Origin: Anthracocystis setariae
Lineage: Eukaryota > Basidiomycota > Ustilaginomycetes > Ustilaginales > Ustilaginaceae
Length of the DNA: 64,000 nucleotides
NCBI GenBank assembly: GCA_928724745.1
Contig: CAKMXJ010000039.1
Span: 992,001-1,056,000, forward strand
Direction of reading: 5' to 3'
The position numbers and the translations under genes were made by a program. Shown piece after piece: positions 21,027-31,529 of this stretch; within the stretch, counting starts at the first letter, position 1, and each line of letters starts with the position of its first letter. The notes under the pieces are model-generated. The model ran no database searches. It was given only the letters and a program-made list of their open reading frames with translations, and had not been told where the DNA came from.

Positions 21027-21115
21027 CTAGATTTGTTTCGATGCGATCAATGTTTCACGGTCAAGGATGATGTCTGTTGTGAGTGGATTGCGAAATTGTA
21101 TGCTTTATACGATCT

Positions 21116-21779
21116 TTAGGGTTGAGCGGAATCGGGCTCGACTTGGCTTGGCAAGTCGGCGGCGACGGCGGCAGCGGTAGCTTGTGCGGTGGCGCCGAAT
21201 CCGCCGGTGGAACCGAAGCCACCTGCACCTCTGACGGTGTCGTCGAGCGATTCGACCTCTTCGACTTGGGGCGTGGAGATCTTCTCAATGATCAATTGTG
21301 CGATCCTGTCTCCTGCGTTGACTGATTTTTCACCAAGCCAAAAAGCGCACGTTCTTGTCAGTATCTCATGTGATCTCGTTTGGCAGCATCGGGTGGAACT
21401 TACTCTCGAAGTCAGCATCGCCAAAGTTGAACAGGAGGACGCCGAGGAGACCACGGTAGTCTTCGTCGATAACACCCGCACCAGTGTCAATGCCATGCTT
21501 GGATGCAAGGCCGGAGCGGGGAGCAACACGACCGTAATGGCCCGTGGGGATAGCCATGCAGATACCGGTCTGGATCACCTTGCGTCCACCACGGGGAAGC
21601 GTGACGTTCTCCGCCGAGTAGAGGTCGTAGCCAGCAGCCGAAGCCGAGCCGCGCGTGGGGAGTTTGGCCAAAGGGTGCGAAGGGTGGCGCTGGACCAAGA
21701 GGCGAAGAGCAGAAGAGGAGGACATGGTGTCGTGAGTGAGTTTGGTGAGTTTGGTGGGACGTTGGATGTCAGTAGTCAT
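21116..21779 (-). CDS. DUT1: dUTP pyrophosphatase (dUTPase), two exons
   Basis: Exon 1 is 21404-21779 and exon 2 is 21116-21321. The 82-nt intron (21322-21403) starts GTAAGTT and ends ATCAG; splicing reads [13 protein letters not shown], restoring motif IV. The product is 193 aa from the ATG at 21779; a second in-frame ATG at 21725 would give 175 aa, starting just before the conserved region. All five trimeric-dUTPase motifs are present: [47 protein letters not shown] and [10 protein letters not shown]. The enzyme hydrolyses dUTP to dUMP and pyrophosphate, keeping uracil out of DNA and feeding dTMP synthesis. An Ala-rich tail of about 20 residues follows motif V. The first three genes of the window each face a partner about 90 bp away; this is the third such convergent pair, with VPS8. 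Confidence 0.94.
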
Positions 21780-22310
21780 TGGAGCGGGATGGTGACGGAG
21801 AGAAGAGAAGACCAAGAAGAGTGGCAGGTTGAGTACGAGTGAGTACCAGGAAAGTGTTGGTCTCTGGATTTGCTGCCAACAACCAAAACAGAAAAGAAAG
21901 AAAACGCCGTAGACGCGCAGCGCGTAAATGGACGCGTTTATTGAATTTGAGAGCAATGTTGTTCATAGTGATCTGACATCATGGACCTTTTTTTTCGCGT
22001 GTGTTTTTTGGTTTAAAGTGGAGAAATGCGTGGCGGAGTGTTGCTTAGCACAACTGAGCAGCCGCTATCGCTCCACCTTTAACCACACCATCCACCTTGG
22101 CAGCAGCATCGCTGTCCGTGTCATCAAGCAACGCTCCACCACATCTAGTATCCAACCCAGCTCCAATGGACCAGGCAGGCCGGTCGGTCTGTTGAATCCC
22201 GCTTACAGTCAAAGCTCCTAGAGCATCCCAAGAGCTCAAAAGCTTTTCACGGCAATCAATCTCCTTTCGTCCCACATCGGCACCCGCGCGAGCGGTCCTG
22301 CAGCACCACC
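21780..22310. promoter_or_regulatory. Divergent intergenic region DUT1/MGM1
   Basis: 531 bp between the dUTPase and MGM1 start codons. The dUTPase frame remains open upstream to 21956 but without an ATG, so it is taken as leader. A short T-tract lies at about 21989-21996. No other feature was seen. Confidence 0.5.
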
Positions 22311-25226
22311 ATGTCATCCTATCGGAACATCAGCAGAATCGCACAGAACGCTAGTCGCCCTCATCTCTTCAACTCCCAGCTTTCCTATGCGCGACAACCG
22401 CTGCCCCACTTTGGCGGCGTGCGCCCCTCTCACCTCGGCTCCGCCATCCCAACTCATCTCACTCACGGCAATCGTTTGATGCATGTTCGCGTGATCTCCT
22501 TCAATTCGGTGCCCAAAGCTGTCTTTCGCGCTGCTCGCCTCCCTGCGTACGGCCTCGCTGCCGGTGGTGGTGCGCTTGCATATGCCAATTACAAGGTCGA
22601 CGAGTTCAAGGATCTCTTGGGCAGGTCGTACGGCAAGCTATCGGAGCGTGCCAAGGAGACGTACGAGGGCCTGTCAGAGTTTGGATCTGATGCTATGGAA
22701 AGTGCCAAGGACAGCTGGGAGGCGTTCGCCGAGAGGATCGATGGCGTGCAAATGCCCAAATTGCAGGCTCCAGAGTTTTTGAGAAACCTATTTGCAGGTA
22801 TCAACAAAGATGGTCAAGACGCACAAGGCCAGCATGATTCGAACGCAGGCAGCGCTGGAGGTCCGGATCCCAACGGAATGCCGACGATGGCTGGTGCAGC
22901 TGCTGTGGCCGCTTCCTCTCTCTTCGGCGACGACGACGAGACAAGCGCAGATCGAGCGCCTGCAAACAGCGCGGAAGAACTCATGATTCTCACACGCAAG
23001 CTGATCGAAGTTCGCAACATTCTCAAAGACATCGAACACGACTCTGATCAACTCACCCTCCCATCCATCGTCGTCATCGGCTCGCAGAGTAGCGGAAAGA
23101 GCTCGGTTCTGGAGGCCATTGTGGGACACGAGTTTTTGCCCAAGGGCAACAACATGGTCACGCGCCGACCTATCGAGTTGACTCTCATCCATACCCCTTC
23201 CCGACCCGGACGTCCCACCAAGGACACCGTGGTGGAATACGCCGAGTTCCCCGGCCTCGCTCTTGGACGCATCACCGACTTTTCGCACGTTCAAAAGACG
23301 CTCTACGATCTCAACATGGCCGTCCCCGCGTCCGAGTGTGTCAGCGACCAACCTATCGAGCTGCGCATCCATAGTCCGCACGTCCCGGACCTCACCTTGA
23401 TCGACTTGCCAGGCTACGTTCAGATCGCTAGCATGGACCAGCCCGATGAACTGAGGGAGAAGATTCAGAAGCTATGCCACAAGTACATTCAGGAGCCCAA
23501 CATCATCCTCGCCGTCTGTGCTGCCGATGTTGATCTGGCCAACTCCCCCGCTCTCCGCGCATCAAGGCAGGTCGACCCGCTCGGACTTCGTACCATCGGT
23601 GTCGTAACAAAGATGGACCTTGTGCCGCCCGAGGTGGGCGCCGGCATCCTTTCCAACAACAAGTACCCTCTCGCACTCGGCTATGTCGGTGTGGTTTGCA
23701 AAAACAACCTCGGCGTGTTCCAGAGTAGCAAAGGCCACGATAAAGCAACCGGCGAGGGCCGCATGTCGAGCCTAGTCATGAAGCAGGAGTCCGACTACTT
23801 TGCCGCCAACAAGGAACACTTCCGTGCACCTACTCGCGGTCGCAATGCCGGTTTCACGCCAATGACCGGCACCGACACGCTGAGGCGTCGTCTCATGACA
23901 GTGTTGGAAGAGTCGATGGGTTCTTCCCTCCATGGTATCGCCAATGCCGTTCAAGTGGAGCTCGAAGAGGCTTCGTACCAGTTCAAGGTGCAGTACAACG
24001 ACCGCAGCATTACGGCCGAATCGTACGTTGCCGAAACGATGGATGCACTCAAGCTGCGCTTCAAGCAATTTGCCAGCAACTTCGGCAAGCCCGAAGTGAG
24101 GGCACTCTTGAAGCAGGCTTTGGATGAGAAGGTGATGGATATCCTGGCGCAGATGTACTGGAGCGATGCTCGAACGCCGGAGCTCTCTCAGCTCGCCGAT
24201 GCACGCAAGGTGTCGCCCGAGGATCTGGACAATTACTGGAAACACAAGTTGGACGCTTCGAGTTCGGCGCTCACCAAGTCTGGCATTGGTCGATTGAGTA
24301 CGCAGCTTGTAGTGGACTCGATCCGGACGCAGATCGAGCATCTGGCGAAAAGCGAGCCTTTCAACCACCATCCTGAGGCTGCTGAGAGGATTGTTGCCTT
24401 CAGTACAGCTATTCTTAGGGACAGGTTTGGATTGACTGCGGATCAGGTGGAGAATTGCGTCAAACCGTTCAAGTACGAAGTGGAGGTCGAGCCGAGTGAG
24501 TGGGAAGCGGGTAGAAATAGGTCGGTGCAGCTGGTAGAGAGGGAACTTGGTATGTGCGATGCTGCGTTCAACAATATCAAGAAGTTGCTCGGTGCTCGCC
24601 GGTTGAAGGGGGCGATGGAGTACGTGACTTATCTCGAGGAGCAGGAGAGGAAGCGCGTTCAGGCTCGATTGCGCGCTCGCGAAGCTGCGGCAGGTTCGGC
24701 GTCGTTTTCCTCGGATGACGATGCAAAAGTGGCTGCTGTCGAGGAAGACGACAGCAATGATCCGACTCGACCGGACTACAACTCTGCGCTACTGATCAAA
24801 GCGCGCGAGGCGCTGTTCCTCACTGAACGCTCGCGCATGCTACGCACGCGTCTCGCCACGCTGCATTCGAAACGTTGTCGTTCGGGACCCAACGCCAAAC
24901 CGTTCTGCCCGGAAACGTTTCTCAACATTGTCGCGGACAAACTCACGTATACGGCCGTCATGTTTATCAACATTGAGCTGCTCAGCGAATTCTTCTACCA
25001 GTTCCCGCGCGAAATCGACGCCAAACTCATCTTCGACCTCGACAAACCCGAACTGGTCAAATTTGCAAGGGAGAACCCAGCAGTCAAGAAACACCTCGAT
25101 CTACAGCAGAGAAAGGAAAACCTCGAAATGGTTGCTGAGAAATTGGCCGAGCTCGTCAAGTTGTACCAGCATAAAAACGCAGCAGGTGTAGGGGGTGGAA
25201 GAGAGAGTAGATGGAGCTTCTTCTAA
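22311..25226 (+). CDS. MGM1: Mitochondrial dynamin-like GTPase MGM1/OPA1
   Basis: 971 aa, ATG at 22311. The N-terminus is rich in Arg, Ser and His without acids (presequence, about residues 1-75). A hydrophobic segment follows at about 76-95 ([16 protein letters not shown]). A second, weaker hydrophobic stretch ([13 protein letters not shown], about 193-206) precedes an acidic run and sits where rhomboid cleavage yields the short form in yeast Mgm1. The dynamin GTPase domain begins with the P-loop GSQSSGKSS near residue 257, then the TRRP switch, DLPGY and TKMD. A middle domain and an effector region fill the rest. The protein drives inner-membrane fusion and crista shape. A short insert ([20 protein letters not shown]) lies near residue 810. 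It is divergent from DUT1 and convergent with the zinc transporter gene. Confidence 0.95.
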   Translation: MSSYRNISRIAQNASRPHLFNSQLSYARQPLPHFGGVRPSHLGSAIPTHLTHGNRLMHVRVISFNSVPKAVFRAARLPAYGLAAGGGALAYANYKVDEFKDLLGRSYGKLSERAKETYEGLSEFGSDAMESAKDSWEAFAERIDGVQMPKLQAPEFLRNLFAGINKDGQDAQGQHDSNAGSAGGPDPNGMPTMAGAAAVAASSLFGDDDETSADRAPANSAEELMILTRKLIEVRNILKDIEHDSDQLTLPSIVVIGSQSSGKSSVLEAIVGHEFLPKGNNMVTRRPIELTLIHTPSRPGRPTKDTVVEYAEFPGLALGRITDFSHVQKTLYDLNMAVPASECVSDQPIELRIHSPHVPDLTLIDLPGYVQIASMDQPDELREKIQKLCHKYIQEPNIILAVCAADVDLANSPALRASRQVDPLGLRTIGVVTKMDLVPPEVGAGILSNNKYPLALGYVGVVCKNNLGVFQSSKGHDKATGEGRMSSLVMKQESDYFAANKEHFRAPTRGRNAGFTPMTGTDTLRRRLMTVLEESMGSSLHGIANAVQVELEEASYQFKVQYNDRSITAESYVAETMDALKLRFKQFASNFGKPEVRALLKQALDEKVMDILAQMYWSDARTPELSQLADARKVSPEDLDNYWKHKLDASSSALTKSGIGRLSTQLVVDSIRTQIEHLAKSEPFNHHPEAAERIVAFSTAILRDRFGLTADQVENCVKPFKYEVEVEPSEWEAGRNRSVQLVERELGMCDAAFNNIKKLLGARRLKGAMEYVTYLEEQERKRVQARLRAREAAAGSASFSSDDDAKVAAVEEDDSNDPTRPDYNSALLIKAREALFLTERSRMLRTRLATLHSKRCRSGPNAKPFCPETFLNIVADKLTYTAVMFINIELLSEFFYQFPREIDAKLIFDLDKPELVKFARENPAVKKHLDLQQRKENLEMVAEKLAELVKLYQHKNAAGVGGGRESRWSFF

Positions 25227-25618
25227 ACACACACACCCCCTTTTTTTTGGTCTTGTTTATTTATACCCTCTCCTCCGCCCTCCCTTTGCCAAGTTATGCA
25301 ATTCTCCACCTCCCCCCCCCTCTTCGTTGTCATTTTTGTTTACGATGTGCAGGAAATGTACTCCCAGCTCCACTCCACTCCACTTGATTCTCTTTTGCAT
25401 GCAAAGCGGGTGAAAGATAGAGTTTGAATTCTCGGGTGCGGGGGCTGCGCGCGGTTGTATTACAGGCTAGTGTTATAAAGAGGAGAATTTTACTTTTTTT
25501 TTTGGAGGGATAGATAAGAGCATGCATGAGAGCGTCTATGCTAACGGTTCGGGATTGAGACTTTTGAATGGGGGAAATCGAGGTATTGTTTGCTAAATTG
25601 ATGATGGGGGAAGTTGAT
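25227..25618. other. Convergent 3' intergenic region MGM1/zinc transporter
   Basis: 392 bp with pyrimidine-rich sequence, a run of nine C at about 25312-25320 and T-tracts at about 25240-25248 and 25494-25503. It probably holds both 3' UTRs. No gene was seen. Confidence 0.5.
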
Positions 25619-27295
25619 TCATGAACGGTCTTGCGGAGTAACCGAACCCGAAGGAGGTTTGGAATTGGTGGTAGGAGGACAACAACTTTCAGTTTGACAG
25701 GAATTATCCTTTCCACAAGCGATAAGACAAGCAGTATCCACCTTCTGCACTTCATTCTCAACCAACCTTCCCTCGGCAGTCCTAAGCCTTCCCTCTTCAT
25801 CACTCTCTGCCACCTGAACCCCACTGAGCACCGCAGCCTCCCTAAGCCCACCTGGAACAAACTCGGGCTGGATGGTGCTCGAGTGAATCCCCCACGCATG
25901 CAAGTTTTCGCGAATCTCGCCGGCAATGCTCATATACTTTTCTGTCTGCCCCGACGAACAGTCGACAAGAACGTGGACGGAAGCCACGATCTTACTCTCG
26001 GACAGTTGCCAGACGTGAAGCTCGTGCAGGTTCAGAACGCCGTCGACGCTCATGATCGACTGCCGAACCGCCTCGAGCGAGACCGAAGCGGGGACACCCT
26101 GAAGCAGGATGTAAGAGGCCGACTTGCAGAGAGGAAGTGCCGAATGGAAGATGATGATGGTGATCAGGAACGAGATGGCAGGGTCCGAGTAGAATCGCCA
26201 CCAAGCGTGCGAGTACATGATGAACAGACCGGCAGCGATGACACCGACGTTGCCAAGAGCATCGCCAAGAACGTGCAGAAAAACACCCTGCATGTTCATG
26301 CTGCCATGGCCGTGACTGTGACTGTGACCGCCGGACGAGTGGCCGTGACCGGGAGCATCGTGAGCGGCGGCCGAGTGGGAGTGGGCGGTGTTGGCGTGAC
26401 TTGAATGCGAGTGTCCGTTGTTGCGCTTAGGAGAGGCACGGCCAGCCTCGACATCAGCAGAGGGATCAGTAGCACCATAGTCGTTGGATGCGTTGGTAAG
26501 CAATCGAGAACGCTCGTTGTGACCGGTGCCCGAGCTCACGGAGTTGGAGTGCTGATGTCTAGAAGCATCGTAGCCAAGGTCGTGTGCGGTCTGAACAACG
26601 AAAGCACGAGTCTGAGCGGGGTGACCCAGGATGGAACCAACGCTGTCCTGGCGACTGCGACCACGCTTGGCGAGCGAAGTGCTAGCGACAGTGTCATCAT
26701 TGGTGGCGCTTCCATTGGCGGTCTTACGACCGATGGAAACAGGCGCGGCAGAGTCACCAACCACGGACTCGTCGTGGTTGTCGTAGTTGCGACTGTTGCT
26801 GCCAGTCACTTGGTGATTGTGGCTATGGTTGTGGGTGGCGTGGCTGTGACTGCCATGAGCGTGCGAGTGGCCGTGACCGCCGTGAGCATGGCCGTGGTCG
26901 TGGAAGAGCAAGAGACCGACGAGATTGCTAGCCAGGCCGAGCGAGCCGACGATGACGACGAGCTTGGGATTAGAGACCTCGGTGACGTTGACGAAACGTT
27001 GGATGGCTTCCATAAAGATACTAAAGCAAAGAGCGAGGAGGAAGACGCCGTTGACTAGGGCACCGAGGATCTCGGCACGTTGCCAGCCGTAGGAGAAGCG
27101 GTGATCTGAAGACTTTGTGGAGAGCTTGACGGCCCAGAGAGCAACGATGAGGGACATGACATCGTTGAGCATGTGGAATGAGTCGGCAACGAGTGCGAGC
27201 GAGCCGACGGCATAGCCAGTGATGATCTCGACAAAGAAGAAGACCACATCGATGATGAGCAGAGTGATGATACGGGTTTCCTTGCTGAGACCCAT
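25619..27295 (-). CDS. ZRC1: Vacuolar zinc/cobalt transporter, CDF family (ZRC1/COT1-like)
   Basis: 558 aa from the ATG at 27295 (MGLSKETRIITLL), matching where yeast Zrc1 begins; the 13 codons upstream start only at TTG. Six membrane segments are visible, with the CDF signature in TM2 (LALVADSFHMLNDV; the His and Asp of HxxxD bind zinc) and YGWQRAEILGALVNGVFLLALC. Between TM4 and TM5 lies a cytosolic loop of roughly 190 residues with two His-rich clusters (HGHAHGGHGHSHAHGSHSH, and later HSHSAAAHDAPGHGHSSGG), separated by a Ser/Asn-rich stretch. The C-terminal domain includes the LHELHVWQLSESKIVASVHV fold. A Cys-containing tail (CLIACGKDNS, then ESCC) resembles Zrc1-like proteins. The expected role is proton-coupled zinc loading of the vacuole. 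Confidence 0.92.
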   Translation of the reverse strand: MGLSKETRIITLLIIDVVFFFVEIITGYAVGSLALVADSFHMLNDVMSLIVALWAVKLSTKSSDHRFSYGWQRAEILGALVNGVFLLALCFSIFMEAIQRFVNVTEVSNPKLVVIVGSLGLASNLVGLLLFHDHGHAHGGHGHSHAHGSHSHATHNHSHNHQVTGSNSRNYDNHDESVVGDSAAPVSIGRKTANGSATNDDTVASTSLAKRGRSRQDSVGSILGHPAQTRAFVVQTAHDLGYDASRHQHSNSVSSGTGHNERSRLLTNASNDYGATDPSADVEAGRASPKRNNGHSHSSHANTAHSHSAAAHDAPGHGHSSGGHSHSHGHGSMNMQGVFLHVLGDALGNVGVIAAGLFIMYSHAWWRFYSDPAISFLITIIIFHSALPLCKSASYILLQGVPASVSLEAVRQSIMSVDGVLNLHELHVWQLSESKIVASVHVLVDCSSGQTEKYMSIAGEIRENLHAWGIHSSTIQPEFVPGGLREAAVLSGVQVAESDEEGRLRTAEGRLVENEVQKVDTACLIACGKDNSCQTESCCPPTTNSKPPSGSVTPQDRS

Positions 27296-27631
27296 CGTGA
27301 CGCTGGTGGTGTGGCGCGATGCACGCGTTACCAAGGCAAGTATCGAAATGAACCTTGGCTAAGGTCAGGTGGAGTCAGAGACTAAACAGAACCGGAGCAA
27401 GACCTGACCAAGTATTTCTACTGTCTAGTTAGTGATGCTTTTGAGCTGAATGCATGTGGATGATGGGCAACGAGCAGGTGCGGTAAAAATATATAAATGA
27501 AAGAGATGCAGTCGGGCTTAAGTGTACAGTCTAGAGTAGTGTAGTGCATATCACCCAACACGCTCCAGAACAGCAGTGCCACCAAAATCGCAATTCGAAA
27601 CAGCTCTCTGTCCAAGGCGAAATGCCTTTTT

Positions 27632-27674
27632 AAAAAAAAAAGGAAAAGAAAAAAAAAAAAAAAAAAAAAAAAAA
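27632..27674 (+). repeat. Poly(A)-rich tract
   Basis: An A-run of 10, a short GGAAAAG interruption, then 26 consecutive A. It is a homopolymer in the ZRC1/RPN1 intergenic region and may exclude nucleosomes. There is no flanking element structure that would mark it as a retrotransposon tail. Confidence 0.85.
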
Positions 27675-28072
27675 GGCCGAAAAAGGGTTGCTCAAGATGT
27701 TGACTGAGCCAAACCACCATTATTCTGGTACTGTATCAGCCATTCGGCACACACTGTTGGAGAAACGTCTGTAAAATGCTTCGCTCCACATGCCGACTCA
27801 TTTTTTGTGTGATTTTGGTGCAGATGCGGCCGTCTACATCGAACGTTTCTCGAGCCAAGACATGCCAAACGAGCACATCCCAAAAAAAAAGACTTGCGCC
27901 GGTCTAACATCAAAAATATTTCTCAGTTTTGGCTGTCAACATGGGCGATCCAACACCGTTCATTCGTCGCGTCAACGCTGCAAAGACGAAAAAGTGGAGT
28001 TTCTGGGTGATCGGCTTTGCCGCGAGGTGTGTGGGAGTGCTTTGGTTTGGGTTGCAGCTAAGTACTGTAGTT

Positions 28073-28100
28073 GGCTGGCTGGCTGGCTGGCTGGCTGGCC
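28073..28100 (+). repeat. (GGCT) tetranucleotide microsatellite, 7 units
   Basis: Six GGCT units followed by GGCC, about 300 bp upstream of the RPN1 start codon. Confidence 0.85.
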
Positions 28101-28403
28101 GTGCTCGTGGACGCGCAACGGCCAAGCTTCTTGGACTCCACACGGAAATGACAAGCGCTCAGCCCGTTTCGTGTTACTCTCGAATCACTTGATCCAGCTT
28201 CACATTGTTCTCTTCCACCCCTCTTCCCTCAACCTCACTTCTTCTCCAACAAGACGCAGGATCTACTTCTTCTCGACCTGCGCCTCTTTTCACTCCGCTG
28301 TTTCTCATCCGCACCACAGCGACTGTCTCGTTTCAAAACCGCTTCCGTGCTCCCCACTTGCTTTTCGTATTCATAGACTCGGACCCCATCGTCGTAGCTC
28401 AAC

Positions 28404-31232
28404 ATGGCACGAGGTGACGGGCAAGAGCTCGACATCACCGTCCCCGTCGAGGATCCCAAGAAGTCCGATCAGGAAAAGCAAAAGGAAAAGCAGCTTCAAG
28501 AGGCTGCCAACAAGCCTCCTGCACCTTCCACTGACAAGCGTCCAAACGCCAAGGACAAGCCAGAAGATGAGCTTAGCGAGGAAGACCTGCAGCTCAAGAA
28601 TGAGCTCGACATGCTCGTAGAGCGACTCAAGGAAGACGACTCTTCTCTTTACCGTCCCGCTCTCGAATCGCTCCGAACTCTGATCCGCACAAGTACTTCT
28701 TCCATGACCTCGGTCCCCAAGCCACTCAAATTCCTTCGTCCACATTATCCAGAGCTCAAGACCCTTTATCACTCCTGGAAGCAAGCCAGCGCAGACAAGA
28801 GCCTATTTGCCGAAATCCTCTCGGTGCTTGCCATGACCTACTCCGACAACGGTCAGCGCGAAACCCTCCATTTCCGTCTCGAGGCTACCCAAGTAGCATC
28901 CGATGGCAAGTCCGAAGACCCCGGTCTGTGGGGCCACGAGTACATGCGCCACCTTGCTGCCGAAATCGGCGAGGAGTATAATGCACGCTCCTCAGAGGAA
29001 AAAGACACATCCGACCTTCTTGAGCTGGCGCTTCAGGTCGTTCCTTTCAGTCTCACCCACAACGCCGAAGCCGATGCAGTCGATCTCTTGCTCGAGTTGG
29101 AAGCCATTGACAAGCTGCCTCAGTTTGTTGACAAGGACACATATGCACGTGTTTGCCTCTACATGGTCAGCTGCGTCAACCTTCTCGTCCCCCCCGATGA
29201 CTCCATGTTCCTCCGCACCGCCCACGACATCTACCGCAAGTACGAGCGATACACCGAAGCAATGACGCTTGCTCTCCGCCTTGGCGACAAACACCTCATT
29301 CGATCCGACTTTGAGGCTCCCAAGAACCCCACCATGCGCAAGCAGCTTGCCTTTATGCTCGCAAGACAGCACATCCCCATCGAGTGGCTCCAAGACGAAG
29401 ACGATCCCATCACCGACAACGAGCTGCTTGACATCATGTACAACTCGCATCTTTCGCGCCACTTTGTCAACTTTGGCAAGGAGCTCAACGTCCTCGAGCC
29501 AAAGAGTCTCGAGGACATCTACAAGACCCATCTCGAAAACTCGCGCACCGCTCTCGGCGGCTCCGTCGACTCGGCTCGTGGCAACCTCGCCAGCACTTTT
29601 GTCAACGCCTTTGTCAACGCCGGCTTCGGCAACGACAAACTTATGGTGGATGCTCCCGAAGGCAACTCGTGGATCTACAAGAACAAGTCGTACGGCATGC
29701 TTTCCGCCACCGCTTCGCTCGGTATGAGCTTGCTTTGGAACACCGAGACGGGTCTTGATCAGATCGACAAGTATTCGTACTCATCCGAGGAGGCTATCAA
29801 GGCCGGCGCCTTGCTCGCTTACGGTATCGTACACTCTGGTCTCCGTTCCGAACTCGACGAAGCCATGGCGCTGCTCTCGGAACACATCGAGTCCAACAGC
29901 ATGCCCCTCAAAGTCTCCGCTATCGTCGGTCTTGGTCTTGCGTACGCCGGCTTCTGCCGCGAGGACATCGCCGCTCTCTTGCTCCCCAACATCCAGGACG
30001 AGACAACGCCCATGGAGGTCGCTGCCATGTCGGCGCTATCGCTTGGTTTCGTCTTTGCTGGCAGCTGCCACGGTGAGATCGTCCCCTCCATTCTGCAGAG
30101 CTTGATGGAGCGCGACCCGGCTCAGCTTGACGACAAGTGGGCGCGATTCATGATCCTCGGCCTTGCGCTTCTCTTCCTCGGCAAGCAAGACGAGAGCGAT
30201 GCAACCATCGAGACTCTCAAGGCCATCGAGCACCCCATCAGCAAACAGGCTCAGGTTCTCGTCGACATGTGCTCCTATGCTGGTACTGGAAATGTGCTCA
30301 AGGTGCAAAAGATGCTTCACTACTGCACAGAACGAGCCGCGCCCGAGCCCGCTGAAGGAGCCGAGGGCGACAACACAGACAACAAACCGGAATCCGAGAA
30401 TGCAGACGAAACCCAAGAGAAGGAGACCAACGATCTCTTCCAGGCCTTTGCTGTCATCGGCATCGCACTTGTCACTATGGGCGAGGACGTGGGCGCCGAG
30501 ATGGCTTTGCGCCATCTTTCGCATCTCATGCATTACGGCGAACCGACCATCCGCAGAGCGGTTCCGCTCGCATTGGCGCTGCTCAACCCTTCCAATCCTT
30601 CGATGCCCGTCTTGGATACGCTGTCCAAGTACTCGCACGACTCCGACATCGACGTTGCCATCAATGCGATCCTCGCCATGGGTCTCGTCGGTGCTGGATC
30701 GAACAACGCCAGGCTGGCCCAGATGTTGAGACAGCTGGCCGGCTATTACTACAAGGAGCCAGACTGTCTCTTCACTGTGCGTGTCGCCCAAGGGTTGGTG
30801 CACATGGGTAAGGGTACCATCGGCATCAACCCATACCACACCGACCGCCAACTTATGTCGCGCACTGCCGTAGCAGGTATCTTGGCGCTGTTGACGTCGA
30901 TGACGGATGCACGCGGATTTGTTCTTGGCCAATCGCACTGGATGCTCTACTTCCTCAGCTCGGCCATGTACCCGCGCTTCCTGATTACGTTGGACGAGAA
31001 GCTCGAGGCGCTTCCAACCTCGGTGCGCGTGGGTAAGGCCGTTGATGTGGTCGGTCAGGCAGGTAAGCCTAGGACGATCAGTGGTTTCCAAACACACACC
31101 ACACCCGTGCGTGTGGGTACGTTTGAGAGGGCCGAACTTGGTACTGAAGAGTACCTCAGCTATGCTCACGTCCTGGAAGGCTTCAGCATCTTGCTCAAGA
31201 ATCCCGGGTATGTCAAGGAGGAAGACCTTTGA
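28404..31232 (+). CDS. RPN1: 26S proteasome regulatory subunit RPN1 (PSMD2)
   Basis: 942 aa, ATG at 28404 (CAACATGGCACG), one exon, close to the length of human PSMD2 (908) and yeast Rpn1 (993). The Lys/Glu-rich N-terminus (residues 1-60) leads into EEDLQLKNELDMLVERLKEDDSSLYRPALESLR, the family hallmark. Proteasome/cyclosome repeats follow between about residues 400 and 800 (AYGIVHSGLRSELDEA, VGLGLAYAGFCREDIA, ALSLGFVFAGSCHGEI and AINAILAMGLVGAGSNNARLAQM). An acidic linker of about 35 residues near 640-680 interrupts them. The C-terminus (LEGFSILLKNPGY) is intact. Rpn1 is the base scaffold that binds Rpt1/Rpt2, ubiquitin, shuttle receptors and Ubp6. It converges on the small Lys-rich gene. 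Confidence 0.97.
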   Translation: MARGDGQELDITVPVEDPKKSDQEKQKEKQLQEAANKPPAPSTDKRPNAKDKPEDELSEEDLQLKNELDMLVERLKEDDSSLYRPALESLRTLIRTSTSSMTSVPKPLKFLRPHYPELKTLYHSWKQASADKSLFAEILSVLAMTYSDNGQRETLHFRLEATQVASDGKSEDPGLWGHEYMRHLAAEIGEEYNARSSEEKDTSDLLELALQVVPFSLTHNAEADAVDLLLELEAIDKLPQFVDKDTYARVCLYMVSCVNLLVPPDDSMFLRTAHDIYRKYERYTEAMTLALRLGDKHLIRSDFEAPKNPTMRKQLAFMLARQHIPIEWLQDEDDPITDNELLDIMYNSHLSRHFVNFGKELNVLEPKSLEDIYKTHLENSRTALGGSVDSARGNLASTFVNAFVNAGFGNDKLMVDAPEGNSWIYKNKSYGMLSATASLGMSLLWNTETGLDQIDKYSYSSEEAIKAGALLAYGIVHSGLRSELDEAMALLSEHIESNSMPLKVSAIVGLGLAYAGFCREDIAALLLPNIQDETTPMEVAAMSALSLGFVFAGSCHGEIVPSILQSLMERDPAQLDDKWARFMILGLALLFLGKQDESDATIETLKAIEHPISKQAQVLVDMCSYAGTGNVLKVQKMLHYCTERAAPEPAEGAEGDNTDNKPESENADETQEKETNDLFQAFAVIGIALVTMGEDVGAEMALRHLSHLMHYGEPTIRRAVPLALALLNPSNPSMPVLDTLSKYSHDSDIDVAINAILAMGLVGAGSNNARLAQMLRQLAGYYYKEPDCLFTVRVAQGLVHMGKGTIGINPYHTDRQLMSRTAVAGILALLTSMTDARGFVLGQSHWMLYFLSSAMYPRFLITLDEKLEALPTSVRVGKAVDVVGQAGKPRTISGFQTHTTPVRVGTFERAELGTEEYLSYAHVLEGFSILLKNPGYVKEEDL

Positions 31233-31529
31233 TGCCTCGACGACGAGTATGGATCGAACGAATGTATGCTAGACTTTGAGAATCCTTGTTTTGCGTAGTT
31301 CAAGTCTGTGAAAGTGGTTGTGAGTTTTCGAAGTCTGCAAGAGACAAGAGAGGGGTATGTGAGGTCCTATGCCTTTGGGTTGAGATGGTCACTAACGAGC
31401 ACGAACGAGGTATGGGTTTTCAGAATGTGACGCCGGACGTGTATCAAGGTTGATTGATTGAAGGCTACGGCGCTGTAAAACAAAGAGGAATGCGACCGAG
31501 TTGATGTGAAGCAAGCAGAGTGATGTATA

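Larger units (their letters stand above)
27296..28403. promoter_or_regulatory. Divergent intergenic region ZRC1/RPN1
   Basis: About 1.1 kb. It holds a TATATAA at 27490-27496 (195 bp from the transporter ATG, which lies on the minus strand), A-rich tracts around 27632-27674, and a GGCT tetranucleotide array at 28073-28100. The last 200 bp before RPN1 is C/T-rich, as in strong fungal promoters. I did not see the yeast proteasome element GGTGGCAAA. No gene is supported here. Confidence 0.5.
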
